Below, one piece after another: positions 15,926 to 24,417 of a stretch of 26,114 nucleotides of DNA (position 1 is the stretch's first letter; every line of letters starts with the position of its first letter). Origin of the DNA: Bacillota bacterium (GTDB taxonomy: Bacteria > Bacillota > Clostridia > Lachnospirales > Lachnospiraceae); NCBI GenBank assembly GCA_023411225.1, contig JAEYPA010000167.1:1-26114 (forward strand), given 5' to 3'. Under the pieces are notes generated by a model, which was not told where the DNA came from, ran no database searches, and saw only the letters and a list, made by a program, of their open reading frames with translations. A program made the position numbers and the translations under genes.

Positions 15926-16798
15926 TTAGCCTTTTACTGCTCCTGCCGTAACACCTTTAATAATATATTTCTGGCAAGACAGGTAGAATATAATGATTGG
16001 TATAATTGCCAGAACCAACATGGCCATCATGGCACCCATATCGATGGAACCATAACCACCTCGTAGATACTGTACAGCCATTGGAATGGTCGGTTTCTCA
16101 CTATCTAATACCAGGGTTGGTAAGAGATAATCGTTCCATATCCACATGGTTTGTAAAATAGCCACGGAAATCACCGTTGGGCGTAACATCGGGAATACCA
16201 CCTTAAAATAAATCTGAATTGGATTACAGCCATCAATCATAGCCGCCTCTTCTAGTGAAATCGGAATAGCTTTTACAAAACCAGCAAACATGAATACTGA
16301 CAATCCGGCTCCAAATCCAACATAAACAAAGACAATACCATACATATTGCCCAGGTTGAGCATATCTGTCACCTTGGACAAGGTAAACATAACCATCTGA
16401 AATGGTACAATCATAGCAAATACAAACAGGTAATATAAAAATGAGGAAAACTTACTCTTTGTTCGTGTAATCCACCATGCGCACATGGAAGTAAAAATAA
16501 CAATGGCGATTACAGAAAATACAGTGATAAATGTTGATCTTCCAGCTGCCTGTAAAAGACCAGTCTTTGCGATTCCGTCAATGTAATTTTTTAAACCAAC
16601 AAAAGTCTCCCCACTAGGTAAAGCAAATGGCTGATCACTAATATAGAGTTTACTTTTAAAGGAGTTCAATAATACAAGAATAATCGGATAAATAAATACG
16701 ATAGAAAGAATCGTCAGAACAATGGTCGTAACAATACCGGAAACCCTTGACTTTCCAATCGTGGACGTTTGATTCTCTACTTCATTCTTACGTGCCAT
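15926..16798 (-). CDS. malG: Maltodextrin ABC transporter permease, MalG type
   Basis: Inner permease subunit of 290 residues with about six transmembrane helices, the first at about 20-44. The EAA loop that contacts the ATPase is EEAAMIDGCNPIQIYFKVVF. The C-terminus YIIKGVTAGAVKG is typical of MalG-type permeases. Its ATG overlaps the malF stop codon in TAATG, so translation is coupled. The substrate is assigned from malQ, the phosphorylase and the LacI-type regulator next door. The family also includes permeases for other oligosaccharides. Confidence 0.93.
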   Translation of the reverse strand: MARKNEVENQTSTIGKSRVSGIVTTIVLTILSIVFIYPIILVLLNSFKSKLYISDQPFALPSGETFVGLKNYIDGIAKTGLLQAAGRSTFITVFSVIAIVIFTSMCAWWITRTKSKFSSFLYYLFVFAMIVPFQMVMFTLSKVTDMLNLGNMYGIVFVYVGFGAGLSVFMFAGFVKAIPISLEEAAMIDGCNPIQIYFKVVFPMLRPTVISVAILQTMWIWNDYLLPTLVLDSEKPTIPMAVQYLRGGYGSIDMGAMMAMLVLAIIPIIIFYLSCQKYIIKGVTAGAVKG

Positions 16799-17640
16799 TA
16801 GTTCTCAACCTCCTTCCGTCTTGTAAGCCACAGCTGCACAAGTGCAATTGCACCGACTATGAAAAAGAAAACAACCGCTTTTGCTTGACCAACACCTTCC
16901 CAGCCATTCCGGTTATAGAAGGTGGTGAAGATATCCAGTGCCAGCATCGACGTTTTTCTGGCCGGTGCACCAGCTGTCAACGCCAGGTTCTGATCAAACA
17001 ACTTGAATGAATTCGTCAGTGTTAAGAACAGGGCAATGGTAAAGGATGGCATCACCATTGGAATCTTAACTTTGAATAATGTCTGCAGATTGGTTGCCCC
17101 GTCAATCTTTGACGCTTCAATAACGTCTGTCGGAATATTCTGAATACCGGCTATATAAATTATCATCATATAACCAATCAACTGCCAGTTTGTCAGGATA
17201 ACCATACCCCAGAATCCATATTGTTCTGATGTAGTTATGGTAACACCCCAATTTCTTAACACACCATTAATCAATAGCTGCCAGATATATCCAAGTACAA
17301 TACCACCAATTAAATTTGGCATAAAAAATATAGTACGGAACAGATTGGTTCCCTTTAATCCTCTTGTCAGTACATTAGCAAGGATAAATGCAAACACATT
17401 TACAGTGATTACAGATGCGACTGTGAATTTGGTTGTAAATAAAAGCGCGTTTATAAAATCCTTGTTGGAGAATGCCTTACTATAATTTGCAAAACCCACA
17501 AATTTCGCATTTGTTACTGTTGTAAATTTACAGAATGACAATGCAATACCCATAATAAATGGGATTATAAAGAATAATGTAAATGCAACCAGTGTGGGCA
17601 ATACAAATAGCCAAAAATATTTTTTGTATGCCTTTTGCAT
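16798..17640 (-). CDS. malF: Maltodextrin ABC transporter permease, MalF type
   Basis: Permease subunit of 280 residues with six transmembrane helices, starting MQKAYKKYFWLFVLPTLVAF. It lacks the extra N-terminal helices of E. coli MalF, as usual in Gram-positive bacteria. EAA loop: EASKIDGATNLQTLFKVKIP. The start is set at 17640, where AAGGAGG precedes the ATG by 6 bases; a longer reading to 17676 would run into the stem-loop at 17659-17694 and lacks a ribosome site. It ends in the TAATG overlap with malG. Confidence 0.94.
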   Translation of the reverse strand: MQKAYKKYFWLFVLPTLVAFTLFFIIPFIMGIALSFCKFTTVTNAKFVGFANYSKAFSNKDFINALLFTTKFTVASVITVNVFAFILANVLTRGLKGTNLFRTIFFMPNLIGGIVLGYIWQLLINGVLRNWGVTITTSEQYGFWGMVILTNWQLIGYMMIIYIAGIQNIPTDVIEASKIDGATNLQTLFKVKIPMVMPSFTIALFLTLTNSFKLFDQNLALTAGAPARKTSMLALDIFTTFYNRNGWEGVGQAKAVVFFFIVGAIALVQLWLTRRKEVEN

Positions 17641-17658
17641 ATAAATCCTCCTTAATCC

Positions 17659-17694
17659 AAAAGAAGGGGGAGACATCTTGCCTGTTTCTCCCCC
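17659..17694 (-). terminator. Intercistronic stem-loop between malE and malF (partial terminator)
   Basis: On the minus strand an 8-bp perfect stem GGGGGAGA/TCTCCCCC (17694-17687 with 17673-17666) with a 13-base loop, followed by TTCTTTT. The short T-run suggests partial termination or protection of the malE message against 3' decay, which would give more binding protein than permease. Confidence 0.75.
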
Positions 17695-17738
17695 TGTGTT
17701 ATACTACTTACTAATATGTTCTACGAAAAGTCATCTGA

Positions 17739-19139
17739 TTACTGTGCAATAGCTTCTTTCTCTGTTGCCCATTCATCAATTGTATCGGATACAACCTGAT
17801 CCCACTTTACATCTCCTGTACAATATTGTAACAGTCTTGCACCAAGGTCATCTTTAAATGTCTGGCTTGGGAAGCTTGTAAAGTTCCAAGATACAGAATA
17901 GAGATCCTTATTATCCATGAAACGAACAACTTCTTTTGCAAGTGGATCGGTTGGATTGTCTTTCTCTTCAAAAGTGTTAAATGGAGAGATAAATCCTAAT
18001 TTATTAGTTACTAGATTCTTTCCTTCGTCAGAGCTGAATACCCATTCTACGAAATCAAGGGTTGCTTTCTGATCTGCCTCAGATGCTTGGCTGTTAATTG
18101 AGAAGAAGTTTTCTGTACCGATGCAAAGACCTTGTTTTTCTTCACCATTTACACCAGTGTAAATTGGAAGGAATTTCACTTTGTCTTCTTTCACAACATT
18201 ACCTTCTGTGCCATTAACCTGTCCCCAGCCCCAGTTACCATTCTGTACCATAGCTGATTTACCTAAAGCAAATTCTGCCATAGAATCCTGAACAGACTTG
18301 GAACCAAGCATTGCAGGTTCAGTTACGGAGTTGTTGATATATAAATCGAATATGTTCTTATAATTGTTTGCATAGTCAAAGGTAATCTTTTCTTCGTCTG
18401 TAACACCTTTGTCTTTGTATTCATAATAAATTGGAAGATTCATAAGATGTGTCTGCCATCTCCAGTCTTCACCTGGGGTGAAAGAAGTAGAGGAGAATAC
18501 ACCCGCGATACCAAGTTTATCTTTCTTTGCTGTCATATCTTCAACAACTTCTTTAAGCTTAGCAAAATTGTTGATTGCATCCATGGAAGTTACTTTTGCG
18601 CCATCTAAAGCAAAATATTTATCCATGATCTCTTGGTTATAAATGATACCATAACCTTCTACTACGTATGGAATACCGTATACTCCACCATCTTCACCTT
18701 TTACTGCCATGCTCTGATCTTTCAACCATGAATACAGTTTTGAGTTAGATAAATCTGCAGTATAGTCTTTCCAGTTCTGATAACCAACAGGTCCGTTAAT
18801 CTGGAATAAGGTTGGTGCGTCTTTTTTTGCGATTTCTGATTTCAATGTTTGTTCATACTGTCCAGAAGCTGCTGTTTTTATCTTAACTTCTACTCCTGTC
18901 TTTTCAGTATACAGCTTAGCAATTTCGCCCCACTGATCTGCTTGTTCTGGTTTAAAGTTCAGGTAATAAACCTTTCCTTTTTCCCCTGTTGTGTCAGTTC
19001 CCTCTGTCGCCTTTGGATCAGTGCTTGCCTTTGGATCCGGAGTTGACTTGGAATTTGAGCCTGCACTTCCACAGCCCACTAGCATACTAGCAATCATCAT
19101 CATTGCTACTGCCATAGATACTACTTTTTTCTTATTCAT
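17739..19139 (-). CDS. malE: Maltodextrin-binding lipoprotein (ABC solute-binding protein, family 1)
   Basis: Lipid-anchored extracellular solute-binding protein of 466 residues. Lipoprotein signal MNKKKVVSMAVAMMMIASML with lipobox LVGC (Cys23), then a Ser/Thr/Asp/Pro-rich linker to about residue 55, then the two-lobed binding domain (GKVYYLNFKPEQADQW, PTLFQINGPVGYQNW, VYGIPYVVEGYGIIYN, AMVQNGNWGWGQ). The start at 19139 is preferred: AAAGGAGG is 6 bases upstream, against 3 for the adjacent ATG at 19142. It is the first gene of the operon, followed by a stem-loop and malF. Maltodextrin specificity is inferred from neighbouring genes. Confidence 0.92.
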   Translation of the reverse strand: MNKKKVVSMAVAMMMIASMLVGCGSAGSNSKSTPDPKASTDPKATEGTDTTGEKGKVYYLNFKPEQADQWGEIAKLYTEKTGVEVKIKTAASGQYEQTLKSEIAKKDAPTLFQINGPVGYQNWKDYTADLSNSKLYSWLKDQSMAVKGEDGGVYGIPYVVEGYGIIYNQEIMDKYFALDGAKVTSMDAINNFAKLKEVVEDMTAKKDKLGIAGVFSSTSFTPGEDWRWQTHLMNLPIYYEYKDKGVTDEEKITFDYANNYKNIFDLYINNSVTEPAMLGSKSVQDSMAEFALGKSAMVQNGNWGWGQVNGTEGNVVKEDKVKFLPIYTGVNGEEKQGLCIGTENFFSINSQASEADQKATLDFVEWVFSSDEGKNLVTNKLGFISPFNTFEEKDNPTDPLAKEVVRFMDNKDLYSVSWNFTSFPSQTFKDDLGARLLQYCTGDVKWDQVVSDTIDEWATEKEAIAQ

Positions 19140-19198
19140 CATTATCCTCCTTTAGGAAACAATTGATACAGCCATGCGTTAACAACATATGTAATGTT

Positions 19199-19228
19199 AC
19201 CGTTATCGGTAACGTTATCGGTAACGTT
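19199..19228. promoter_or_regulatory. Tandem LacI-type operator downstream of the malE promoter
   Basis: Two head-to-tail 12-base units CGTTATCGGTAA (19201-19212 and 19213-19224) plus CGTT. Each contains GTTATCGGTAAC, a pseudo-palindrome with central CG as expected for LacI-family operators, and the two centres are exactly 12 bp apart. They lie at about +10 to +40 of the predicted malE transcript, where a bound repressor would block elongation or initiation. Confidence 0.8.
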
Positions 19229-19244
19229 TCCAACTGTTATCTAT

Positions 19245-19273
19245 ACTATACACCGTAAGCAATAAAAATGCAA
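19245..19273 (-). promoter_or_regulatory. Promoter of the malEFGQ-lacI operon
   Basis: On the minus strand: TTGCAT (19273-19268), 17 bases, TATAGT (19250-19245). The predicted start is near 19238, giving a leader of about 100 nt that contains the tandem operator. No terminator was seen between the phosphorylase stop (19331) and this promoter, so read-through from the phosphorylase gene is possible. Confidence 0.78.
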
Positions 19274-19330
19274 TACCTTTATCTATAATTATTATTATTT
19301 ACCATTAATTTCATATCTCTTTTGTATAAT

Positions 19331-21583
19331 CTATACACTCCAGATATCTCTATTATATTCTTTTATTGTACGATCCGATGAAAAATACCCAGCCTGACTG
19401 ATGTTCTCCATCATTTTTCTGTTCCACTTCTTTTTATTCTCATAGTCTTTATATATCTTTTCTTTGGTCTCAATGTATTCCATTAAGTCAAGTAGTGTCA
19501 TAAACCAGTCCTTCTCAAGGATTTCCTTCTGAAGTCTAGTCAGTTGTGTTTTATCACCAATGGCCAGTAGCTTTTCATCCGTAATAAAATCTAAAGCTTC
19601 GCGAATCACTGGCTCTGTATCGTACAATTCACGAGCCTTATAGTCTGCCTTCTTATAGTGCGCAATGACCTCATCACTCTTCTTACCAAAGATGTAGATA
19701 TTCTCATCACCTACTAAGCTATGAATCTCAACATTGGCCCCATCCTCTGTTCCAAGAGTAACTGCTCCATTTAACATAAACTTCATATTACCGGTTCCAC
19801 TGGCTTCCTTGGAGGCCAGAGATATCTGTTCAGATATATCGCAGGCTGGAATTAGCTTCTCTGCAAGGGTAACATTATAGTTCTCCACCATAACTACTTT
19901 CAGATAAGGACTTACCTGTGGGTCATTAGCTACTAATTCCTGTAAGCATAGAATCAGGTGAATGATATCCTTTGCGATGGTATACGCAGGTGCTGCCTTA
20001 GCACCAAAGAGAATGGTGATAGGTGTTGTAGGATAGTTGCCCTTTTTGATATCAAGATACTTATGAATCACATAAAGAGCATTCATCTGTTGTCTTTTAT
20101 ATTCATGAAGTCTTTTTATCTGGATATCAAAGATAGAATTAGGATTTAGTGTAATCTGTTGTGTCTTTTCAAGATATTTGCTCAATTCTACCTTTTTTTC
20201 AAACTTAATCTGTTGTAATGCTTCAAGGTCTGCCTCTTTCTCACAGAATAAAGCCAGTTTCTTAAGCTCCATAGCATCCTTCTTAAATCCATCTCCTATA
20301 CGTTCTTCAATAAAAGAAGTTAACTGTGGATTACAATGTAATAACCAACGACGGAATGTGATACCATTGGTCTTATTGTTGAATTTCTCTGGATAAATCT
20401 GATAGAAGTTATTCAGCTCTGTCTCCTTTAGGATTTCTGTGTGCAAGGAGGCAACTCCATTTACAGAAAAGCCATAGTGGATGTCGATATGAGCCATATG
20501 AACAAGGTCTTTGCGGTCAATAATGGCCACACTTTCATCTTCAAACTTACGACGCACCTTGTCATCAAGAACTTCTATAATTGGTACTAATTGTGGAACC
20601 ACTTTCTGCAAATATTCCATAGGCCACTTCTCCAATGCCTCTGCTAAGATGGTGTGATTGGTGTAGGCACAAGTCTTTTTAACCACTTCAATAGCAGAAT
20701 CCATGGTTAGTCCTCTTTCTACTAAAAGACGAATTAATTCAGGAATTACCATGGTTGGATGAGTGTCATTAATCTGAATCACTGCATAATCTGGTAGATC
20801 ATACAAGGTACAGCCTTTTTCGGTTGCTTCTTCCAAAATCAATTGGGCTGCATTACTTACCATAAAATACTGCTGATATATTCTAAGCAACCGACCCTTA
20901 TCATCACTGTCATCAGGATATAAAAATAGGGTTAGATTCTTATCAATTTTTTCTTTGTCGAAGCTGATTCCCTCTTCCACAATGCTCTCGTCCACAGAAT
21001 CCAAATCAAATAAATGCAGATAATTGGTACGATTATCGTAACCGGTCACAGCAATATCATACATTCTGGAATGTAATTTATATCCACCCATCTGTACCGG
21101 ATAAGATTTCTCTCTCTTAATGAGCCAGGACTGCTCTTCCATCCAGGCATCTGCTACTTCTCCTTGTTTCTGATTCTGAAAGATCTGTTTAAACAGGCCA
21201 AGGTGATAATTTAAGCCAATTCCATCCCCTGGCAGACCAAGTGTCGCCATGGAATCTAAGAAACAGGCAGCTAGCCTTCCAAGACCTCCATTGCCAAGAG
21301 AAGGTTCTGGCTCCAACTCTTCAATTTCAGCCATTATCTTTCCTTGTTCCTCTAAGGTTTTTCTTACTTCATCATAAATCCCCAGATTGATCAGGTTATT
21401 GGATAATAGCTTACCAATCAAAAATTCTGCTGAAATATAATACACTTTCTTCTTATCTCTCTGTACTTCTTTCTTAGCAGCTATTTTCCCTGTCATCCGA
21501 AGAAGTGCATGATAGAGTTCCAGATTTGTTGCTTTATTAATAGGTCCACCCAACTCCTGGGATAGCATCTCTTTTACATTCAT
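19331..21583 (-). CDS. glgP: Glycogen/maltodextrin phosphorylase
   Basis: GT35 pyridoxal-phosphate enzyme of 750 residues that releases glucose-1-phosphate from alpha-1,4-glucan ends in the cytosol. Features: YYISAEFLIGKLL near the N-terminus, EPSLGNGGLGRLAACFLDS in the active site, QINDTHPT, and the PLP lysine in GTGNMKFMLNG (Lys601). It lacks the N-terminal extension of regulated eukaryotic phosphorylases. The start at 21583 has GGAGG 8 bases upstream; the TTG at 21598 overlaps that site and is unlikely. A minus-strand TATAAT (21639-21634) with a poor -35 is the best promoter candidate. Position upstream of malE favours a maltodextrin role (malP), but glycogen use cannot be excluded. Confidence 0.95.
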   Translation of the reverse strand: MNVKEMLSQELGGPINKATNLELYHALLRMTGKIAAKKEVQRDKKKVYYISAEFLIGKLLSNNLINLGIYDEVRKTLEEQGKIMAEIEELEPEPSLGNGGLGRLAACFLDSMATLGLPGDGIGLNYHLGLFKQIFQNQKQGEVADAWMEEQSWLIKREKSYPVQMGGYKLHSRMYDIAVTGYDNRTNYLHLFDLDSVDESIVEEGISFDKEKIDKNLTLFLYPDDSDDKGRLLRIYQQYFMVSNAAQLILEEATEKGCTLYDLPDYAVIQINDTHPTMVIPELIRLLVERGLTMDSAIEVVKKTCAYTNHTILAEALEKWPMEYLQKVVPQLVPIIEVLDDKVRRKFEDESVAIIDRKDLVHMAHIDIHYGFSVNGVASLHTEILKETELNNFYQIYPEKFNNKTNGITFRRWLLHCNPQLTSFIEERIGDGFKKDAMELKKLALFCEKEADLEALQQIKFEKKVELSKYLEKTQQITLNPNSIFDIQIKRLHEYKRQQMNALYVIHKYLDIKKGNYPTTPITILFGAKAAPAYTIAKDIIHLILCLQELVANDPQVSPYLKVVMVENYNVTLAEKLIPACDISEQISLASKEASGTGNMKFMLNGAVTLGTEDGANVEIHSLVGDENIYIFGKKSDEVIAHYKKADYKARELYDTEPVIREALDFITDEKLLAIGDKTQLTRLQKEILEKDWFMTLLDLMEYIETKEKIYKDYENKKKWNRKMMENISQAGYFSSDRTIKEYNRDIWSV

Positions 21584-21660
21584 TTCACTTACCTCCAATA
21601 TAGTTACCTTCAGTTTCTTAGTGTTATTCTTGTATTATATGATTTTATTTTCAAAACATC

Positions 21661-21690
21661 TTGTAATATACTGGCGTATACTAGTATAAT
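21661..21690 (+). promoter_or_regulatory. Probable promoter of the AraC-type regulator gene
   Basis: TTGTAA at 21661-21666, an 18-base spacer and TATAAT at 21685-21690. A TATACTAGTATA palindrome overlaps the -10 box (21678-21689) and could be a regulator site. The leader is about 15 nt, just enough for the GGAGGTG before the ATG at 21712. Confidence 0.55.
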
Positions 21691-21711
21691 ACTATCATTT
21701 GGAGGTGCATT

Positions 21712-22587
21712 ATGAATCTTAAAGAATATCAGAACTATCATGAACAAAAAGTCCATACAAATATAGAATTTCCCTACAATACTTATATCTGTTCAATTCC
21801 CCTGGATTTTCCAGAGGTTCCAATGCACTGGCATTCAGAAATGGAGTTAATTGTGGTAAAAAAGGGCATGGGTAGAATCTCTGTTAACTATGATACCTAT
21901 ACTGTCACTGCCGGTACAATTCTATTCATTCCTTCCGGTCAGATTCATTCCATACAAGGTCTTCCGGATACCATTATGGAATATGAAAATATACTTTTTA
22001 CGGCAGATTTTCTACTTTCACACCATGAGGATATCTGTTCCACTCAGTTTATTCGACCTCTATTTCAAAATACCATCGCCTTTGATACCTTGCATCTGAC
22101 TCCTTCCCTGTCTTACTATGAAGAGATTGCAGAGTTGCTAGAGAAGATCGACAGTCTGTCCGATGCCAGACCAGAGGGATACCAGCTTGCCATTAAAGGA
22201 TTCTTCTATCAGATTTTCTTTATACTGTTCTCCCATAAGAAAAAAGATCTCAGTGTCGTACAGACACCAAAATCTATTGAGAAGATGAAACTACTGATCA
22301 AATATACAAAAGAACACTATGCAGAGCCAATCACCATAGAGCAGATGGCGGAACTGCTTCATTATAGTCCATCTCATTTTATGAAATTCTTCAAAAACAC
22401 CATGGGGACTAGCTTTATTACTTATCTAAACGACTTCCGGCTGACGATTGCAGCAAGGAGCTTACGCTTATCTACCGATTCCGTTTTGGATATCGCCAGC
22501 CAAAGTGGGTTTGACAATCTATCTTATTTTAACCGTTTATTCAAGCGGAAGTATAAGATGACACCAAGCCAATTTAGGCAACAGTAG
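21712..22587 (+). CDS. AraC family transcriptional regulator with N-terminal cupin domain
   Basis: Regulator of 291 residues. Residues about 25-110 form a cupin sensor (VPMHWHSEMELIVV, then GTILFIPSGQIHSI with the metal-type His residues). Residues about 190-290 carry two AraC helix-turn-helix motifs (IEQMAELLHYSPSHFMKFFK and VLDIASQSGFDNLSYFNRLF) and the ending KMTPSQFRQQ. Full length. GGAGGTG precedes the ATG. It is divergent from the phosphorylase gene with 128 bases between starts, so it may control that gene or a sugar function; the ligand is unknown. A strong terminator follows at 22685-22730. Confidence 0.93.
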   Translation: MNLKEYQNYHEQKVHTNIEFPYNTYICSIPLDFPEVPMHWHSEMELIVVKKGMGRISVNYDTYTVTAGTILFIPSGQIHSIQGLPDTIMEYENILFTADFLLSHHEDICSTQFIRPLFQNTIAFDTLHLTPSLSYYEEIAELLEKIDSLSDARPEGYQLAIKGFFYQIFFILFSHKKKDLSVVQTPKSIEKMKLLIKYTKEHYAEPITIEQMAELLHYSPSHFMKFFKNTMGTSFITYLNDFRLTIAARSLRLSTDSVLDIASQSGFDNLSYFNRLFKRKYKMTPSQFRQQ

Positions 22588-22601
22588 AGGGTGGTCAAGC
22601 G

Positions 22602-22641
22602 TATCGGTCATATTGTGATAATTCTTAAGATTATCGGTCAT
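22602..22641. repeat. Two direct copies of TATCGGTCAT, possible insertion-sequence end scar
   Basis: TATCGGTCAT occurs at 22602-22611 and 22632-22641, exactly 30 bases apart, just after the AraC stop, followed by CCAATTTTTGTCCACTGG. On the minus strand this reads GTGGACAAAAATTGG ... ATGACCGATA twice, which resembles the multiple terminal repeats of IS21-type elements. No transposase is present. Confidence 0.35.
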
Positions 22642-22684
22642 GATTCCAATTTTTGTCCACTGGTTTAGTTCCTAGCAAATCACC

Positions 22685-22730
22685 AAGAAGGACACCAAGA
22701 ATTGGTATCCTTCTTGGTGTCCTTCTTTTT
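22685..22730 (+). terminator. Strong terminator of the AraC-type regulator gene
   Basis: Perfect 17-bp stem (22685-22701 with 22711-22727, AAGAAGGACACC... ) around a 9-base loop, with T-tract continuing to 22730. It ends plus-strand transcription; on the minus strand there is an A/T tail too weak to be sure. Confidence 0.92.
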
Positions 22731-22762
22731 ACGCCATATTAATATTGTTTCATTTATATACT

Positions 22763-23596
22763 TTATAATCTCACTCCAAACTGATCCCCTAGAAATTTAG
22801 CTACGCCATCCCTGTCACAGTCGTCTAGTACTTCATTCACTCGTTCCTTTACTACATCCAGGGCATTGGCAGGTGCGTAACTACGATCTGCTATTTCTAT
22901 CATGGATAGGTCATTCAAGTTATCCCCAAATACAACCAACTCATCATAATTGCCTAGTTCTTTCAAAAGCTTAAGAGCATTTTTCTTGCTTGCATCTTGT
23001 CCGAATATTTCCATACAATATAGTCCATTATAAATATTTAGGTAGTATGAATAATGTATACCTGGCACCAGATCTAACGCTTCCTGTAGAGGACTCATCT
23101 CTTCTTCCGTTCCAGTAAGGGCTAGATATACCACTTTCCCTTCGTCCCATATTGACTCAAAATCATCTACACATTTTACTTCCTTACAATTACTTAAAGC
23201 TCGTTCGCTATAATACTGCGTCTGCTGCTCTAACTCTTTTTCTTTATAATAGATGCTTATCTCATCATTAGAAAATAGATATACAAAACAACTTAAGCCT
23301 ACCTTTTCTATGGCTGAAACTGCTTTTTTTGCACTTTCTTTTTCAATATTCACCACATTAATATACTTTTTAGTGGCAAAATCATATAGAAAAACTCCAT
23401 TTGTAAGGATGCCTGGAGTGTTTATTGATAGTTTTTCTAGTCGATAGTCGCATCCATAAGGCATACGCGCTGTTGCAACAGTAAAGTGCATGCCGTTCTC
23501 CATACATTTGTTTAAAATTGATATGGTATCCTCTGATAACTTTTTCTTCCGATTGAATAATGTGCCATCCAAATCAGATACATACAGTGTCTTCAT
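22763..23596 (-). CDS. Cof-type HAD-IIB phosphatase
   Basis: HAD-superfamily sugar-phosphate or nucleotide phosphatase of 277 residues. Motif I SDLDGTL with nucleophile Asp8 and acid Asp10; motif II Thr in FTVATARMP; a lysine in ASKKNALKLL; motif IV GDNLNDLSMIEIA near the C-terminus. The middle is a C2B-type cap. The start at 23596 has AAAGGAG 8 bases upstream, whereas the in-frame ATG at 23617 sits before that site. The substrate cannot be told from sequence. A GGGCAA-A-TTGCCC palindrome lies in the leader at 23629-23641 and may be an operator. The promoter is unclear. The gene faces the AraC gene convergently. Confidence 0.92.
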   Translation of the reverse strand: MKTLYVSDLDGTLFNRKKKLSEDTISILNKCMENGMHFTVATARMPYGCDYRLEKLSINTPGILTNGVFLYDFATKKYINVVNIEKESAKKAVSAIEKVGLSCFVYLFSNDEISIYYKEKELEQQTQYYSERALSNCKEVKCVDDFESIWDEGKVVYLALTGTEEEMSPLQEALDLVPGIHYSYYLNIYNGLYCMEIFGQDASKKNALKLLKELGNYDELVVFGDNLNDLSMIEIADRSYAPANALDVVKERVNEVLDDCDRDGVAKFLGDQFGVRL

Positions 23597-23973
23597 TTTT
23601 TTCTCTCCTTTGTTCATCTAATATTTTGGGGCAAATTGCCCTCATAATTCTAACCAGTTAGTATCTTACCCTATTTTTTCGCTTTTGCAATTAATGAAAT
23701 ATAACAAGTAGCCTTAAGTGTTTATTTTGCGAAATATGTACATTCCTGTCTTATTTTATCATATCTGTTATTGAATGAAAAGAGTTCTTACATTCAAACC
23801 CCTCTCTTAGCACGCATCTGGTTGGGGAAATGACAAAAAATTAAATAGGTGGAACTTCTTCTATAAATCAGGCCATGTCTTGCTTTTTACTGGTTTTTCC
23901 TGTAATATATTTCTATTACCATCTGTCAAAACCAAACCATACAGGAATTTAATCGCGTATAGGGGGTATCAGT
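23597..23973. other. Divergent intergenic region between HAD and membrane-anchored protein genes
   Basis: A 377-base gap. It holds the palindrome GGGCAA-A-TTGCCC (23629-23641), AT-rich DNA with no convincing sigma-A promoter for the HAD gene, and the plus-strand promoter at 23880-23908. No ORF, RNA gene or mobile element was recognised. Confidence 0.4.
23880..23908 (+). promoter_or_regulatory. Probable promoter of the 23974-25167 gene pair
   Basis: TTGCTT at 23880-23885, 17 bases, TAATAT at 23903-23908 preceded by TG. Predicted leader of about 60 nt. A moderate match only. Confidence 0.42.
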
Positions 23974-24402
23974 TTGAAAAAAACAAATAAAATCATCATA
24001 ATCTCAGTTGCAGGTCTCTGTATTGTAGCTCTCTGTCTTCTGCTACTTCTCTATTTCTTCCGAGAAAGAGACTTTAAAAGTTTCGTCACTCCTTCTGAGG
24101 TGAACCAGATTACCATTACGAGTGGAAGTAATGGTGATACTCAGACTGTTACCAACAAAGAAGCGTTGGACCAGATTCTAACTTATATGAACAACATTAC
24201 TTTTCAGCGAAAATTTGCTGAGGACCGAACTGGGTGGAGTTATCGCTTTAGTTTTTATCAGAATGACCAGCTCTTACGTGACTTTGTGTTTGCAGGTGAT
24301 CTGGCAGATATTGATACGAAAGATTACTCTGTGAAAGACTCTAACACTATTACAATGGATGAGATGCTTAAGACTCTTTCTAATATACCTTTCACAAAGT
24401 GA
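23974..24402 (+). CDS. Membrane-anchored extracytoplasmic protein of unknown function
   Basis: Protein of 142 residues with an N-terminal transmembrane helix (about 7-30, IIIISVAGLCIVALCLLLLL) and a soluble outside domain. The domain pattern VNQITITSGSNGDTQTVTN, then ALDQILTYMNN recalls small exported beta-alpha domains such as DUF5301, but the match is loose. Cys residues in the helix do not form a clear lipobox. Start codon is TTG at 23974, 7 bases after AGGGGG; no ATG fits better. The next gene, a methyltransferase, begins 15 bases after its stop, so they form a transcript. Confidence 0.7.
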   Translation: MKKTNKIIIISVAGLCIVALCLLLLLYFFRERDFKSFVTPSEVNQITITSGSNGDTQTVTNKEALDQILTYMNNITFQRKFAEDRTGWSYRFSFYQNDQLLRDFVFAGDLADIDTKDYSVKDSNTITMDEMLKTLSNIPFTK

Positions 24403-24417
24403 TAAGGAGGTTACATA

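Noticed and set aside
19195..19212. CcpA (cre) site overlapping the mal operator
   Set aside because: TGTTACCGTTATCG has the TG and central CG but not the closing CA, and the 12-bp repeats are better explained by a LacI-type operator.
21712..22587. AraC gene truncated by the repeat that follows it
   Set aside because: Both helix-turn-helix motifs and the usual TPSQFR ending are present, so the protein appears complete.
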